Positions 32,799-45,500 of a DNA stretch of 64,000 nt are shown piece after piece. Source of the stretch: Posidonia oceanica. Its lineage: Eukaryota; Streptophyta; Magnoliopsida; Alismatales; Posidoniaceae. The stretch covers positions 87,118,001 to 87,182,000 of the forward strand of contig JAZBRS010000020.1 of assembly GCA_037176725.1 (NCBI GenBank), given 5' to 3'. The notes below the pieces were generated by a model. It did not search any database. It was not told the DNA's origin and was given only the letters and a program-made list of their open reading frames with translations. Each line of letters begins with the position of its first letter. Position 1 is the stretch's first letter. Position numbers and translations under genes: made by a program.

Positions 32799-35700
32799 TG
32801 TTGACACCTCATTTTGACAGGCTGGATCGTTTGGAGCCTTCCGGTGGCTGCTGGACCCGAACCCAGACCCAAACCTACACCTTCCTCTCCTTCTTTCCCC
32901 TCAAAACAAGCCTGAACTTGACCTGAGCTTACCCCCCTTTCCCGAACCTGAAAATCCACCAAAATCCATAGGAACACTCACCCCTGATGACTTAGCAAAC
33001 CCACCGAAAAGCCTGCAAAATCTCAAACCAGACCCCTCCCAAAAACCCTAGGAAACTTAGACGAAAATACCCTTTTTCTACACCTCAAAACCCCTCCAAA
33101 ACTTCCTCAAAACTGAACCAAAACTCCAGGAGCAGAACTAGAAACCCTAGACCCCGCACCCGCCAAATTTCACCCCTTTCCGAGACTCCTAAGACCCCCT
33201 TTTGCTTGGATTATCGTTTTCTCTCTCCGGGATTATCGTTTTCTCTCTCCTCTCTCTCTCCTGATTATCGTCTCTCTTTTCATCCCCTTCTTGCCCTTTC
33301 TCTGGCTTGGCTGTGGGCCCCCTTTGTACTCCTATCCTTTCTCCATCTTATTCCTATTTTTATTTTATTTTTAGCAATTTTCCTGAGTTTTAAAAAATCT
33401 TTTCCCCAAACCTATCTCTTTCCCCTTTTATTCTCCTTTTTCCCCTTTTCTTCCTCTTTTCCTTTTCCTCCTTCTCTCTTTTGCAAAAACCCATAAAAAT
33501 CCTTAAAAAGCTGTAAAACCCCAAAACATAAAAGAAACAAATCAGAACTCCAAGAAAAACAACTAAAAAACATTAAACAAATGATTAAAAACTCAAAATT
33601 AACTAAATCAAGCTAAAAAGAAAATCAGGCATGCAAACTAAAAAATGCAAAACAAACTAAAGGAAAATACTGTAAAATCAAGTAAAAAACTGAAATAAAA
33701 TCAGAACCTACCCAAGATAAAAACCCCACTGAAAGAATTAAAAAAACAAACCCCAAGGGAAAGAATTAAAAATCAAATGCTAAAACAAGTAATTAAAGGA
33801 GACAAAAGGCTTAACCTAATAAACATGAGAAAAAACAGCATAAGAACCTAATTAAAAAAGGAAAAAGAAAATACAGTTAAAAGACTTAAAACACTTAATC
33901 AAACCAGAAAAATCCAACTAAAAAAACATCAAGAAGAATTAACAAATAAAAATCAAAAACATAGGTCAAAGGACTTAAAGAAAGAAAATATGAAAGACTA
34001 GAACTAAAAAGCCCAAAACCCACTCAAAATAATATAAAAATAAATCCTAAAAATCCTAATTAACATCCTAAAATACTTAACAAGAAAACACAATTTTAAA
34101 AACAATTTAAAAGAATTTAACCAACACTTAATCAAGTGGAAAATGAATTAACAACAAAAGAAAACCCTAAAACCCTAATCAAGCCTAAAACACATTAATT
34201 AACCTGAAAACGGACATTAAAAAATCTAATTAAACGCCTAACCTACAACCCAAGTCATCTAATATTTTTATTTATTTTTATCCTATTTTTTCCTATTTTA
34301 TTTCCCTACTTCTTTCCATCTTTCTTTCTTCCTTCTTTTTATCCTTTCTTTTCTTCTTTACTGGGCTCACCAGCCCATTACTCTTTCTTATCTTTTTTAA
34401 ACCCGCAGCCCACAGCTACAGTCGTCGTCCTCCTTCCCTCCTCCCGCAGGTCTACAGTGCCGGCTGCACAGCTACAGTCCTGCCATGGCAGCTGCAGCGC
34501 CAGCACCTGTCACCGCAGACCTGTGCTCGCACGTCTCTGCCGGACCGGACCGGCGTGCGCCGCACCGCGTCCGTGCCTCCTGCCACCGCCTCTCCGCATT
34601 AATTCGCCACAGCCAAGCCTGCAAGAAACCAGAATTTTAAGAGCGAAAAAGGAGGGGAAATGGGGGTGCGTTTTCAGGAGAGGAGAAAAGAAGGAGAGCA
34701 TCCCGGAAGAGAGAGGAACCATTCCAGCGAATTCCCAGCGAGAGGGTGACCCTTTCTTCCTCTGAAATCCACCAGAGAACACTGGACCTCCGCCTCTTCT
34801 TTCCACGGCGAACCAGAGGCTGAAACACCTCCGGAACCACTCGAAATCCACTCCCCAATCTCGCCCGAGTTCCCAGCAACTCCTTCCCCTCCTTCCACAG
34901 CGAAGCAACCCGCATTTCACCCAGAAATCCCTCTGAAACTCACACCGAACCCAACGCAAACCCATCCGAGAATTCCCAACTCCACAGACCACCTCTCCTC
35001 CCTAAACTCTGCCCCGTTACTCACTGAGATACTACCTCTCCAACCCCGCTTTGCTTCACCTCCAGTTCCCCTCACAGACGAAACGCCCCACTTCAAACAC
35101 CTTGCTCCATTTCGGTCCGAAATCGACTCCACCTCCAAACCCTTCCCACGGCCTCTAGAAGACCCTTTTGACCACCCAGCATCATCCACCGAACCTCCAG
35201 CTGCTCACCGGAAGCCTCCGTTCGATCCGGAGGGCGACAACCCGCTCCCCCGACCTCAGGCGACACCTGCAGCACCCAAAAATCCCGCCCTCTTCCTCCA
35301 GCATCAGAACTCCACCCCGAGCGCTCGGCAAGCTCCGGAGGATCGCCTGGAGTCGATCCCAACCCTCGCGAGCCACCGACGACCGCGGTGGCGCTCAGAC
35401 GACCACCGCCGGCACCTGCAGGACCCACCTACGTCGGGGAGACGCTCCCGACGGCAGAACAGGTGCCACTTCTTCCCCTTCCCTTAGTTTTCTCTCCCGC
35501 GTGCTTCCTAGCCCCTTAGATGTAGGTTTCTGGTCCTCCTGCTCCGAATCAAGTCGCCGCTCCGGTCATCTTCTCCGGCGCAGTCCTCCGGCCTTCATGA
35601 CGCTCCAGCCAGTGGAACGCGATCCCGATGACTCCCTCAGCTCCGCACGAGCGTCAGGAGGCTCCTCCGGTCTTCGGAATGCAGCTCCGCTGCGTCGAAT

Positions 35701-37054
35701 GGCCGGACCGAGCTCCAGACCTTCTGCAGAGCTCCGGCGAGCGCTCCGGCGCGTTCTAGGCCACGTCGTCCTCTGCCGATCGCCGCCCTGCCCTCGCCAG
35801 CTCCGGGAGCATCTCCCCCGTCGTTCAGCGCCTCCTCAGCCCCTCGTGTCGGCGGCCACAAGTCCTGATATCTCCCTGCTACAGTGTTTGTCGCCGCCGG
35901 CATCACTGTTCATTTATTTTGTTTTCTTAGCATAGTTTCTTGCGAATATTGCATGCTAGGGTTAAGTTTCTTTATTTTTGTATTCTGGTCCTTCCATCAT
36001 TTCAGTTGCTTTGTTTTAAATTTAAAACCATGCTAAATTGCACAAAACATCTGTATTTTTCTGCATTTGCTTTTTAGTCCTTCCACTGTGCGTTTCAGTT
36101 ATAAATTTTTATGCTTTAATCCCTCTGCTTTCTATTATTACAGTTAGGTCCTGTTTTAAATCAGTCTATTTAATTGCATGCATTTTACCATATCAAATTG
36201 CATACTGGGTCCCTCTGTTTTTTCATATTTACTAGCTGATCCTCTGCACTGTAGAAACCTAGGTTTTATTTCTTCATTTTGCATATTGCATTGCATACTA
36301 CACCCCCTGTTTCTCCATATTTGCATCTGGGTCCATTTTAAATGGACAGTAACCTTCTGGCATGCATATTAGCTTAATACATTGCATTTTCAACCTTGCA
36401 TCTTTTAAAAATTGCATGTCAGTCCCCAGACCATGATTTCAGAGTATATTTCCCATATGAAATTGCATTTTCAGACCCTGCATGATTTGAAAATCACACA
36501 TAGGTCCCTGCACCTTTTAAAAATTATGTGAAAAGACTGTTTTACCCCTAAGTTGCATTTTAACTCCCATGTTTGCAAAAATTGCATGTAAACCCTCCAT
36601 TTGCATTCCCGGACTCCCTAGAACCTCTGTTTTCTGGAAAATTCGCTTTTTAGCCCATTTCTTTTTCAAAAAACGCTTTTAAACCCCCGTTCTTTCCAAA
36701 TGGCTTTTCTTTGTCTTCTCTGGCTTTGCATTGCATTCCGCATCCATTTAATCTTGCATTTAAGCTCCCCTTTGCATACACCAAGCACTTCTAATTCCCC
36801 TTCACTTGGGAGGACCTTCAGCACACCCCTAGGACCTCCTGAACACTTAGATCTGTTCTCCTCTTCTGTTCTGGCCCTTCCGCTCCGAAGTTGCTATATC
36901 TTTCAATCCGACCGTCGGATCTCCTCAAGTAAGCTGCCCAGGTGACCGCAGCGAAGCGCTCTTCAGCATGGACCAAACAGATCTCCGATCAGACTCCCGG
37001 ATCTCCAGGTATATCTTCCTGAACTTCTGCACTGCATTCATTTTGCATGCCATT

Positions 37055-37700
37055 TGCACCGTTTTGCGTGCCTTTTAGTTGTTCGCCTCGTTTCGCGTGT
37101 TTTCATGTTTTATCGCTCCGTTTTGCGTGCCCTTTAGTTTTTTCACCTCGTTTCGCGTGTTTTCATGTTTTATCGCTCCGTTTTGCGCGCCACTTCTCTG
37201 TCTTGCACTGTTTTGCGTGCCTTTTAGTTTTCTCGCCCCGTTTTGCGTGTTTTCTTGTTTTTCTCGCTCCGTTTTGCGCGCCACTTCTCCCCTTGCACCG
37301 TTTTGCGTGCCTTTTAGTTTTCTCGCCCCGTTTTGCGTGTTTCCTTGTTTTTCTCGCTCCGTTTTGCGCGCCACTTCTCTGTCTTGCACCGTTTTGCGTG
37401 CCTTTTACTTTTCTCGCCTCGTTTTGCGTGTTTTCTTGTTTTTCTCGCTCCGTTTTGCGTGCCACTTCTCCGCCTTGCACCGTTTTGCGTGCCTTTTAGT
37501 TTTCTCGCCCCGTTTTGCGTGTTTCCTTGTTTTTCTCGCTCCGTTTTGCGTGCCACTTCTCTGTCTTGCACCATTTTGCGTGCCTTTTAGTTTTCTCGCC
37601 TCGTTTTGCGTGTTTTCTTGTTTTTCTCGCTCCGTTTTGCGGGCCTTTTGGTTTTTGCCTTGTTTTGCGTGTTTTCATGCTTTCTCGCTCCGTTTCGCGT
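37055..37700 (+). repeat. CGTTTTGCGTG tandem array in the 5' LTR
   Basis: Subunits of about 30 bp (TCGCTCCGTTTTGCGTGCC, TTGCACCGTTTTGCGTGCC, TCGCCCCGTTTTGCGTG) alternate to make higher-order units of about 90 bp. Related, weaker units continue to about 38050. The same array in the 3' LTR is about one subunit pair shorter. Confidence 0.9.
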
Positions 37701-38524
37701 GACCTTTAGTTTCTTCGCCTCGTTTTGCGCGCAGTCTTGCTTTTCCGCTCCGTTTCGCGTGTCTTCATGTTTTCTTGCCTCGTTTTGCGTGCAGTCAGGT
37801 TTCCCCGCACCGTTTTGCGTACCCTTTCGTTTTCTCGTCTCGTCTTGCGTGTCCTGGTGTTTTCTTACCCAGTTTTGCGCCCTTCTTTCGTTTTCTCGCA
37901 CGGTTTCGCGTCCTTGTTCCGTTCCCTGCATCATTTTGCATGTCAGCCCTGTCCTCGCATCTTTTGCATACTTGTTTCGTTCCTCGCACTGTTTTACGCC
38001 GTTTTCCCTTGCATGTCGATCGCATTGCATGGTTTTCTCGCTGTTTCGTTTCTTCGCCTGCATTTGCATATGGGGCGATGATGCTTACTGTCCGGAGTTC
38101 TCACGAGCCAGGTTTCGCCCGGTTCGGAACACGGACAGCGTTGCTGAGCGCTTAGATTGCACGTTTACTTTCTTGCATTGTCTTTCATCACTTAGAGCAC
38201 ACCTTTGAGCATTTAGATAGGCATTCATTGGCACTTAGGCATTCAAAGTCTGCATTTCCCTGCATATGCGAGCGTAAGCCTAGAAAGACCGATTCTCGGG
38301 CGTGTCGGGGGTGCCTAACACCTTCCCCGCGCGTAACAGGAGTCCTTACCCTCTCTTGGCCCGCAATGACCATATTGCCCTTGCCCTAGGCACGAGTCAC
38401 CTCATTTGCATTCATTTGCATCTTATTTCTTCTGCATTGCCTTGCATTGCATTTTTTGCTCGGTTTTGCGTGATTATCCACGCATTTCCTCGGTTTTCCT
38501 CGTCTTCCGATTTAATAGACTTGG

Positions 38525-38535
38525 TGGCGACTCCG
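38525..38535 (+). other. PBS-like motif inside U5
   Basis: TGGCGACTCCG, identical to the first eleven bases of the real PBS, lies 176 bp upstream of it. It also occurs in the 3' LTR near 59710. Confidence 0.6.
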
Positions 38536-38700
38536 ATTTTGTCTTATCTTCTTCTTTTCTTTCCCTTTTTCCCCCTTTTAAATGTTTTCGAGTTAGGTCT
38601 TCCTTCTCGGATATAGCCGCTTATAGTGAGCCTGATTCCGATCGGTGCACGCGAGCTTTGGCATCGTGCATGGACGATCCGAACACCGGGATTACTACAG

Positions 38701-38718
38701 TGGCGACTCCGCTGGGGA
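38701..38718 (+). other. Primer binding site, tRNA-Arg type
   Basis: TGGCGACTCCGCTGGGGA starts one base after the LTR end. The same 18 bases recur at 38844-38861. Confidence 0.88.
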
Positions 38719-40175
38719 TGTTCAGACTCCGGCTTTCGCCTTTGTTTTCGCTCGCTTGCTTTGCGTCTTTGTTTGCCTTTGTGCCTTTTGCCTTGCTTTT
38801 GCTTGCTTGCCTGCCTGTCTGCTTTGCCCAGCGAAGTCGACAGTGGCGACTCCGCTGGGGATACTAGACTCCGGCTTTCGCCTTCGCGTTCGCTCGCTTG
38901 GGATTTGTTCTCTTTGTTTGCCTTTTGTGCCTTCTTCGCTTGTTTTGCTTGTTTTCCTGTGCAAACACCTGGCAAGAGAGCCTCGCAGTCACTTCGCCTA
39001 GGTTTTGCACCCCCTTCCGGCTGCTTTCGCCTTAGTTTAGCTCTGCCTTGCTCTGTTTTGTCTAATTTGCTTGTTTATTTACTTGTTTCCTTGCTTCTGC
39101 TCTTACTTCCTTTACAGCTTACTTGCCTTTACTTTCTTTGCCTTACTTGCTTATCATTGCTTTAATTCTCGCACATTGCATGTCTACATACTTGTTTGGC
39201 AACAATACATGCTTTTTTGAATGATGAATGCTTCCTTTTACACACCTGCTATGTCACTACACACGCACATACCTTGCATACATGCCTTTTGGCTTGATGA
39301 ATGTTTTTCTTCACCATTATGCTCACAAACACTTGCACATGCCATGCACTTGCCTTTTGTTGTGTTGTATGATTGTTTGCTTGCCATGCTTGATTGATTT
39401 TCTTCCCTTTCGCACTTGCCATGCTTAGGATAGTAGAAACTTGTTTGCTCTCCCCATGGTTAACTAAAAAGTGCAAGTAAAAGAACTTCTAGGAACAACT
39501 AGAGACTCTGAACAATCCTTCACTCCCTTTTGGTTAATAAAATGTGCAAGATAAAAGACTTTAATCATTTGCATAAGCATCATATAGGGCATGCATTCTT
39601 CTCCTCTGAGTCCACCTACTAGTCTGCGAAGGACGGTTCCGACTTCTCACCCCGATGCTTTGGCATGGTGTGAGTCAGTCGGTCTGCCCCCTTGTCCGGG
39701 GTCGTGTCGGTGTTAGTGGAGGGTACCACCCACGCTTTGGCGGGGTAGAGGCCACCAACGCACCACCCTGTCATTACCTGAGCTTTGGGCCGGGAGTTAG
39801 ACAGGGAGCCTACTTTTCTGACTTGAGTCGGTGACCCGTACACCCAGGGATACCCGAAGTAGACAACCTTGCTAGGAAACACTAGTCAGGTGAGGGGGGC
39901 ATACTAGAAAGCATACATGACATTCATGCCATAACTTAATACATTTTGCATCTCTCTCTTTTCTAACCCTAGTTTCCCGTTGTGTCTTTAACAGAGTTCC
40001 GTAAGCGATATCCTTAGCTAGAGCTCGGGTCTCTCCTTTGCTGACATCTCTGTTGAGACACCTGTGCTCGACCATCCCTTTTTCTGAGCTACTCGTCTTT
40101 GTGAGCATAGCTCCTCGTAGAGCCCGTCCCCTTTTCCCTCGTCGCAGCCCCGTTTTGACTCGCTCTCGGTCAGCA
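38719..40175 (+). mobile_element. Leader of the Ogre-like element
   Basis: Noncoding. The PBS and its downstream ACTCCGGCTTTCGCC block are duplicated with a 143-bp step (38701 and 38844). A T/C-rich stretch of TTGCTTGCTT-type repeats follows to 39450, then GC-richer sequence. I find no Ogre-type extra ORF in this position, where such an ORF is usually placed. Confidence 0.75.
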
Positions 40176-42527
40176 ATGGCTCAGCGCACTGTCGAGACCC
40201 CCCTCACCCTTGCTTCGGAGGTGGTTCCCGCTCTGGCCCCTCCGGTTCCCGTTTCTAACCCCCCTGTGCCCTCTGTGACGCCAGGCTTTTCCCCTCTATC
40301 GTCTGGGGCACCCCAGTTTGCTGTGGGACAGTGGCAGACGCCCGTTCCTCCTGATCCGGTCGCCGAGTCCATCTTGATGACCACTTTACGCGTTCTGGAG
40401 GCACCACTGACCCCACCTTCTCAGGGTTTTGTCACTTTTGACCCTTCTGCTGCGGCGACTCACGCCTTAGGATTCCAGTCTCCCGGACAGTCCGGATCTC
40501 TTGGTTCTGGTTCCTCGCCGGCACTGCAATTCAGTGTTCCCACTGACGGGACACCTGAAGAGCAGTACCAGCAACTGATGGACACTATCCAGCGGCTGCA
40601 GGGTATAGCTCTATCAGTCCGCCCTCCTTCCCCTCCTGTTGTTCCTGAGGTTCCTGTGCGGCCTACTCCCGCACATCTTGCATTGCACTCTGCACTTCCG
40701 CCTCGACCATCGTCCCAACTGCTCACGGTTCCGACGATGGGGGCACGTATTCCGCCTCTTGCATCAGCACCACACCTCACACAGCATGCACCTCCGCCAC
40801 CTGGTGGCCAGTCATTCGGACTGGTGGGAGCACAGTATCTCGCAGGCCCGTCCCCCGGCATCGCCCCGGTACGGCCGCTGATGCTCCAGCACCCTGCACC
40901 CACCGCACAGCATACCGTTTATCCTCCCCCTTTGCATCAGGCTCAGAATTCCACATGTATCCCTCCTTGCACTCCACCACAGCACGGGTATGCCGGCCAT
41001 CACCTTGCGTCACCAGGTGATGTGATGGTGGATCCGGAGGAGCACCTCGGTGCGACCCATTCGGCATACGTGGTCCCCGCCCCCGCTGCCCCATCACCTG
41101 TAGCAGCTATTCCAGACCCCATCAACAACAGGATGGATGTTCTGGAGAAAGCACTGCGTCTAGTGCAGGGCACGGACCACCAGACCTACCAGTTCCGAGA
41201 CCTCTGCTGTTTCCCAGAGGTGGTACTCCCCCCGAAGTTCAAAATACCGGACTTCGAGAAGTATGATGGTAGGGGCTGCCCCATAGCCCATCTGAAGGCG
41301 TACTGCGGTGATCTCGCCCAACTCCAGGCGGACGAGAGGTTGCTGATCCGCCTGTTCCAGAAGAGTTTGTCTGGTCCGGCCCTCAAGTGGTTCACCTCGC
41401 TTGACATGGCTATGATCAAGACCTGGAACGACCTAAGCCAGGCGTTCTTGGAACAGTACTCCTTTAACCTCGATCTGGTCCCAAAGCGCGCGGACTTGAT
41501 CGCAACCAAGCAGAATCCGGGCGAGCCGTTCGGGGAGTACGTCGGCCGCTGGCGTGCCCTTGCCTCGCAAGTTCGAGATAGGCCCTCCGACGAGGAGTCT
41601 ATCGAGATCATCATAAAAGGGGCACAGCCGTCTACCGGAGCTCTGCTTGGCATCCAACCCGTCACAACCTTCACTGCATTGATCCGAGCTGGCACTCGCG
41701 TAGAGAGTTCGTTGCGGAGTGGCAACTTCCCCGCACTCTCTGTGCTTGCCAGGCAGGCCCTCGCCAGCAACGACGGTAGTAGCAGCAGCGCCATCAACAA
41801 CAACAGCAGTCTCAACAACAATCGTCCCAAGAGGAAGGATCCGCCAAAGCCCGTTGTCGCATACGTCGACTCCCCTGCTGCGCCCGTCCGTCTGGCGTCC
41901 CGGCCTGCCCCTCCTCAGATCTATTACGCACCTGCACCTAGGACACACCCTACACCACAAATCACTACCACCGCTCGACTGGTCTATCCTGCCGCACCGG
42001 TTCAGCAAGGACAATTCCCGAGGCCGAGACGGCCACCCATGGAGAAGCGGAAGTTCGCCCCACTGGTGGAACCGCTCAGTGCCGTCCTCCCGAAGGTTGC
42101 GTCGCTCCTGCGATTTCCGGAGGTTCGCCCGCCACCAAACCCACTACCGCATTGGTTTAAGGCGAACCTTTTTTGCGACTTTCATCGAAGCGTCGGGCAT
42201 TCGACTGATAGTTGTTTCACTCTCCGGAATGCTATCCAGGACTTGATCGAATCGGGAACGATTGTGATCAACACGCACGAGGCATCCACTTCTGCACCAT
42301 CTCATGCACCTGCATCAGCATCTACCCCAGCTAATGTTGTCCGCCGACCCCTGCCGGAGCACTCCTATTCAGGAGGCGCAGGAACCTCAGGAATTCACTC
42401 CTTGTTTCCTTCTGGGTCTCCCACATCTGTGGTAGATCCTTCCGAACTTATCCATGATGTTTCTACTCCCTTTCCAGTCTCTCTCATCTCGCAGCTATCG
42501 CCGGTTCCGAGTCGGGCGTCCATATGA
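40176..42527 (+). CDS. gag polyprotein of the Ogre-like element
   Basis: 783 aa. It forms the capsid that packages element RNA. ATG 40176 is preferred because of its good plant context (CAGCAATGGC); the frame is open further upstream only from a TTG. Residues 1-340 are Pro/Ala/Ser-rich. The Retrotrans_gag-like core is at about 341-491: PPKFKIPDFEKYDG, FQKSLSGPALKWF, FLEQYSFN, GRWRALASQV. A Pro-rich linker follows. The nucleocapsid knuckle CDFHRSVGHSTDSC at 667-680 has the C-x2-H-x4-H-x4-C form usual for Tat elements. The frame is intact. Its stop overlaps the ATG of the pol frame (ATGA at 42524-42527), a -1 shift. Confidence 0.9.
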   Translation: MAQRTVETPLTLASEVVPALAPPVPVSNPPVPSVTPGFSPLSSGAPQFAVGQWQTPVPPDPVAESILMTTLRVLEAPLTPPSQGFVTFDPSAAATHALGFQSPGQSGSLGSGSSPALQFSVPTDGTPEEQYQQLMDTIQRLQGIALSVRPPSPPVVPEVPVRPTPAHLALHSALPPRPSSQLLTVPTMGARIPPLASAPHLTQHAPPPPGGQSFGLVGAQYLAGPSPGIAPVRPLMLQHPAPTAQHTVYPPPLHQAQNSTCIPPCTPPQHGYAGHHLASPGDVMVDPEEHLGATHSAYVVPAPAAPSPVAAIPDPINNRMDVLEKALRLVQGTDHQTYQFRDLCCFPEVVLPPKFKIPDFEKYDGRGCPIAHLKAYCGDLAQLQADERLLIRLFQKSLSGPALKWFTSLDMAMIKTWNDLSQAFLEQYSFNLDLVPKRADLIATKQNPGEPFGEYVGRWRALASQVRDRPSDEESIEIIIKGAQPSTGALLGIQPVTTFTALIRAGTRVESSLRSGNFPALSVLARQALASNDGSSSSAINNNSSLNNNRPKRKDPPKPVVAYVDSPAAPVRLASRPAPPQIYYAPAPRTHPTPQITTTARLVYPAAPVQQGQFPRPRRPPMEKRKFAPLVEPLSAVLPKVASLLRFPEVRPPPNPLPHWFKANLFCDFHRSVGHSTDSCFTLRNAIQDLIESGTIVINTHEASTSAPSHAPASASTPANVVRRPLPEHSYSGGAGTSGIHSLFPSGSPTSVVDPSELIHDVSTPFPVSLISQLSPVPSRASI

Positions 42528-45500
42528 TCCGACCGCGCGCCAGGCCGGAGCGTTCTCCTGCATCAGCCGCCATGCTTTCCCGGGCCCAAGCCCCAATACA
42601 TCTCCTAGTCAGACCTCAGCCAGAGCTTCCCGTGCACCTACTAGCAAGACCTCAGTCCCCACCTAGCTTGTCTTCCCAACCACCCTCCTACCCATGCCCT
42701 CCTCAGCCTGTAGCCCCTCTCGTGCTCGCCGCACGCGCTCCCGTGGTTATTAACCTAACCTGGGATACCCATCGCGTACCCTACAGCTACGCCACAGAAA
42801 TGTGTGCGGAAGTGACGCGATCGGGGAGGGTCTACAGACCTCCTGCACCAGCAACCAGACCTAGTCATCCACAACCCGTAAGACCATTGCCTTTAGTCCA
42901 GCCCACAGTCCCACCACCTTCAGGCCAGCTTCTTGAGCCCACCATAGCTGAACCTGTCCCCACAACTGCACCACCTGCCACCAAGAAATGCCAGCCTAAA
43001 GCCGACATCATATCCCAGCTCAAAAAAGTTAAAGCCGACATATCCATCTGGGACCTGATACACACCTCGGCTGAGCACCGTGAAGCTTTCCTTCGCGTGT
43101 TCCAAGCCGCCCGTGTGTCCCAAGCCATAGAGCCAGCCGCCTTGGAAAGCATGGTTGGAATGATCGCGGAGCCCCAGGTCATTACTTTCACGAGTGATGA
43201 GCTGCCTCCGGCGGGGATTAATCACAATCAACCCTTGTTCGTCACGGTACAATTCAAAAACTTTCGCATTCCCCTTGCACTGGTCGATAATGGGTCAGGC
43301 CTTAACGTCTGTCCCTTGCGAACAGCAACCAAGCTCGGATTCAAGGCCGAGGACATTACTCCAGCTGTAAAGGGAATGACAGCTTTTGATAATACTCACC
43401 ATGACGCTCTAGGGATTTTGGTTATCCCTCTTATCATTGGCCCGGTCACATTCGATGTGGAATTCTACGTCGTCGACTTGGAACCGAACTTCAACCTTCT
43501 GCTCGGGCGCCCTTGGCTCCACAAGCATCAGGTTATCCCCTCGATCCTCCATCGCATGATCAAGTTCCGCCGAGGCGACGATGTCATCGTTGTCATGGCA
43601 GAGAACTTTGAGAAGGAGCGGATCGAGGCGATTTCCTCTATCTCTTCGCGGACTGTCCCCTTTGACCCTGATCTTTCGAACGCTTTGTATCGCGTTAATC
43701 GGTGCGAGCCGGTTAACTTTTTACCTGATCTTGAACGTGTCAACTCCTTGGCCGTTCACAACAACCCCTTTCGGATGGTCGAGAACGTTTGTCACAGATG
43801 GGGCTACGTCAAAGGGACACCGCTCGGGCGACATGGCCAAGGAATCGCTGAACCGATCGTGACGGAGGAACGAAGAGACAACGAGGGTCTAGGTTACGAC
43901 CCTCACTCCGATAAAGGCAAGCGCCCGCAAGCAAAGAATCAGAGAATGGTCATACCTCGGAGCTTGGCCAATTTCACGAGCGCAGGTATCCTGGACTCAA
44001 GCGCAGTTCAAGCAGTAGTGCCATCGGAGCCGTGTCAAAGCCCTCCGCCACCGGAGGAGGACTGGGTCTGCGTTGAGGACTATTACTCGGACGAGGAACA
44101 GTCGGGCACAACAGGGGCAGTTCAGACTTGCAGTGAAAGCCAGCCAAGCCCAACAGCACACCAGTCGGTTTATCTGGCCACTCCTTCCACAGATCGTGAG
44201 GCAGCAGTCTTGGCAGAACCCTTGGCGGATTTGGCAGTCTCTGATTCTCCTGCAGCCATATCAGCAATACCAGCACCAGCTCAAGCACAGTCAGTCAGTT
44301 CGCAGGCAACCATTGTCGCATCAGTGCAACTACCACCTTCGCAGAAAGGTCAATTGCTGGGTTCAGTCAGCAGCATAGCTCAGCCCTTTTCAGAGGCCAC
44401 ACCACAGGCAATACGGCCAGCTCAATCAGTCATGCACCCCCTTGCCGCAGACCGGCAATTTTCATGGCCAGATCCTATGGCATCGGAGGCCGCGCTCTCA
44501 TCATCATCATCAGTCACGGAGAACCAGCTGAACATCGCGGTCTCCCGGCCTTCGGGCCTTTAAGAGAGCACCTCCGCCCGTCCTCTAACAGCAGCGGTCA
44601 CTTTGGCAGCCTATCCATCTGCGATCCCTCTGACTAGACCATCTGGGTCTCCCTTGCCGGGACAGTCGCGATCAGGCGCGCCCGTGAGTCAGAAAATACA
44701 AGTATCAGAGACAGCAATCCATCTCGCAGCCGAGCCAGTGCCTCAGGCCCTCGGCGCCTACTATGTCGATTCACCCCCAGATGATGAAGAAGAAGGGGCA
44801 GTAGAAGCCCAAGTCGATTCATGGATGTCGGATCTGGAGCTGCTTTACCAGGAACAGCTCGAATCCATAGTAGAAGACTTGGCACAACACCAAGCCGCAG
44901 AAAGGAAAGGAAAAGCCGTAGTTACGGATCCTCCTTTGCGAGAGGACTCCACCTCCATCATGGTCCTAGAAGGAAGTTCAATGATGTCGGACCCTCTCAG
45001 ACCCGACGAGCTCATTACTTTTCAAGCCGAGGGTGGGTCCAGATGGCTTGTACAGCATATGCCTTCCACAAGTACATTGGCAGACTCAGAAGAAGAGACA
45101 CTAGCGGGTCGCACAGTAGCAGTAACAGAGCAGAAAGCAGAATCAGTAACAGAGTTGTCAGAAGTTTCAGTGGCAGAGTCATCAGCAGTATCAGTTACAG
45201 AGCCAGTAAAGCCTTCAGTAGTGTCAGCAGAACATGCAGCAGAGCAGACAGCAGAAGCCATCAGAGCAGAGGTCGCACACCGAAGATTCAGAAACACTCA
45301 GGTAAGCGTGACCATCCTGAGGCGTCACCAGGGCCAAGAAGCAGAACTCCTGCACTCCTTCGATGTGACAAACCCCACTTTCGAAAAGGAGATTCTCTCG
45401 GAACTTGTTGCGTACGGAGAGGAAGATAGTACAGGCGAAGATGAGAATGATGATCCCTCGCCTAAGTTCCGGCCCTATGACGACGACCCAGAAGGCCCCA

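Larger units (their letters stand above)
32799..38699 (+). mobile_element. 5' LTR of the Ogre-like element
   Basis: It runs from TGTTGACACC to ATTACTACA. Segments in order: C/T-rich (33180-33490), A-rich (33490-34250), GC-rich (34380-35870), ATTGCAT-rich (35940-36780), and a CGTTTTGCGTG array (37055-37700) grading into degenerate units to about 38050. The end block GGTGCCTAACACCTTCCCCG...CGTAACAGGAGTCC is shared with the other Tat LTRs in the window. ORFs inside (for example 35168-35935) begin at non-ATG codons and look like GC-rich chance frames. Confidence 0.93.

Noticed and set aside
34150..34200. Telomere-like AAACCCTAAAACCCTAATC
   Set aside because: Only two irregular units inside an A-rich LTR segment, and repeated in the 3' LTR.
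35168..35935. 255-codon frame in the 5' LTR, repeated at 56417-57184 in the 3' LTR
   Set aside because: It opens at a TTG, is Arg/Ser/Pro-rich with no domain, and is kept in both LTRs only because the LTRs are recent duplicates.
37047..38208. Cys/Phe-rich and Lys/Gly-rich ORFs on both strands
   Set aside because: Translations of the CGTTTTGCGTG tandem array. The repeated peptides follow the DNA period.
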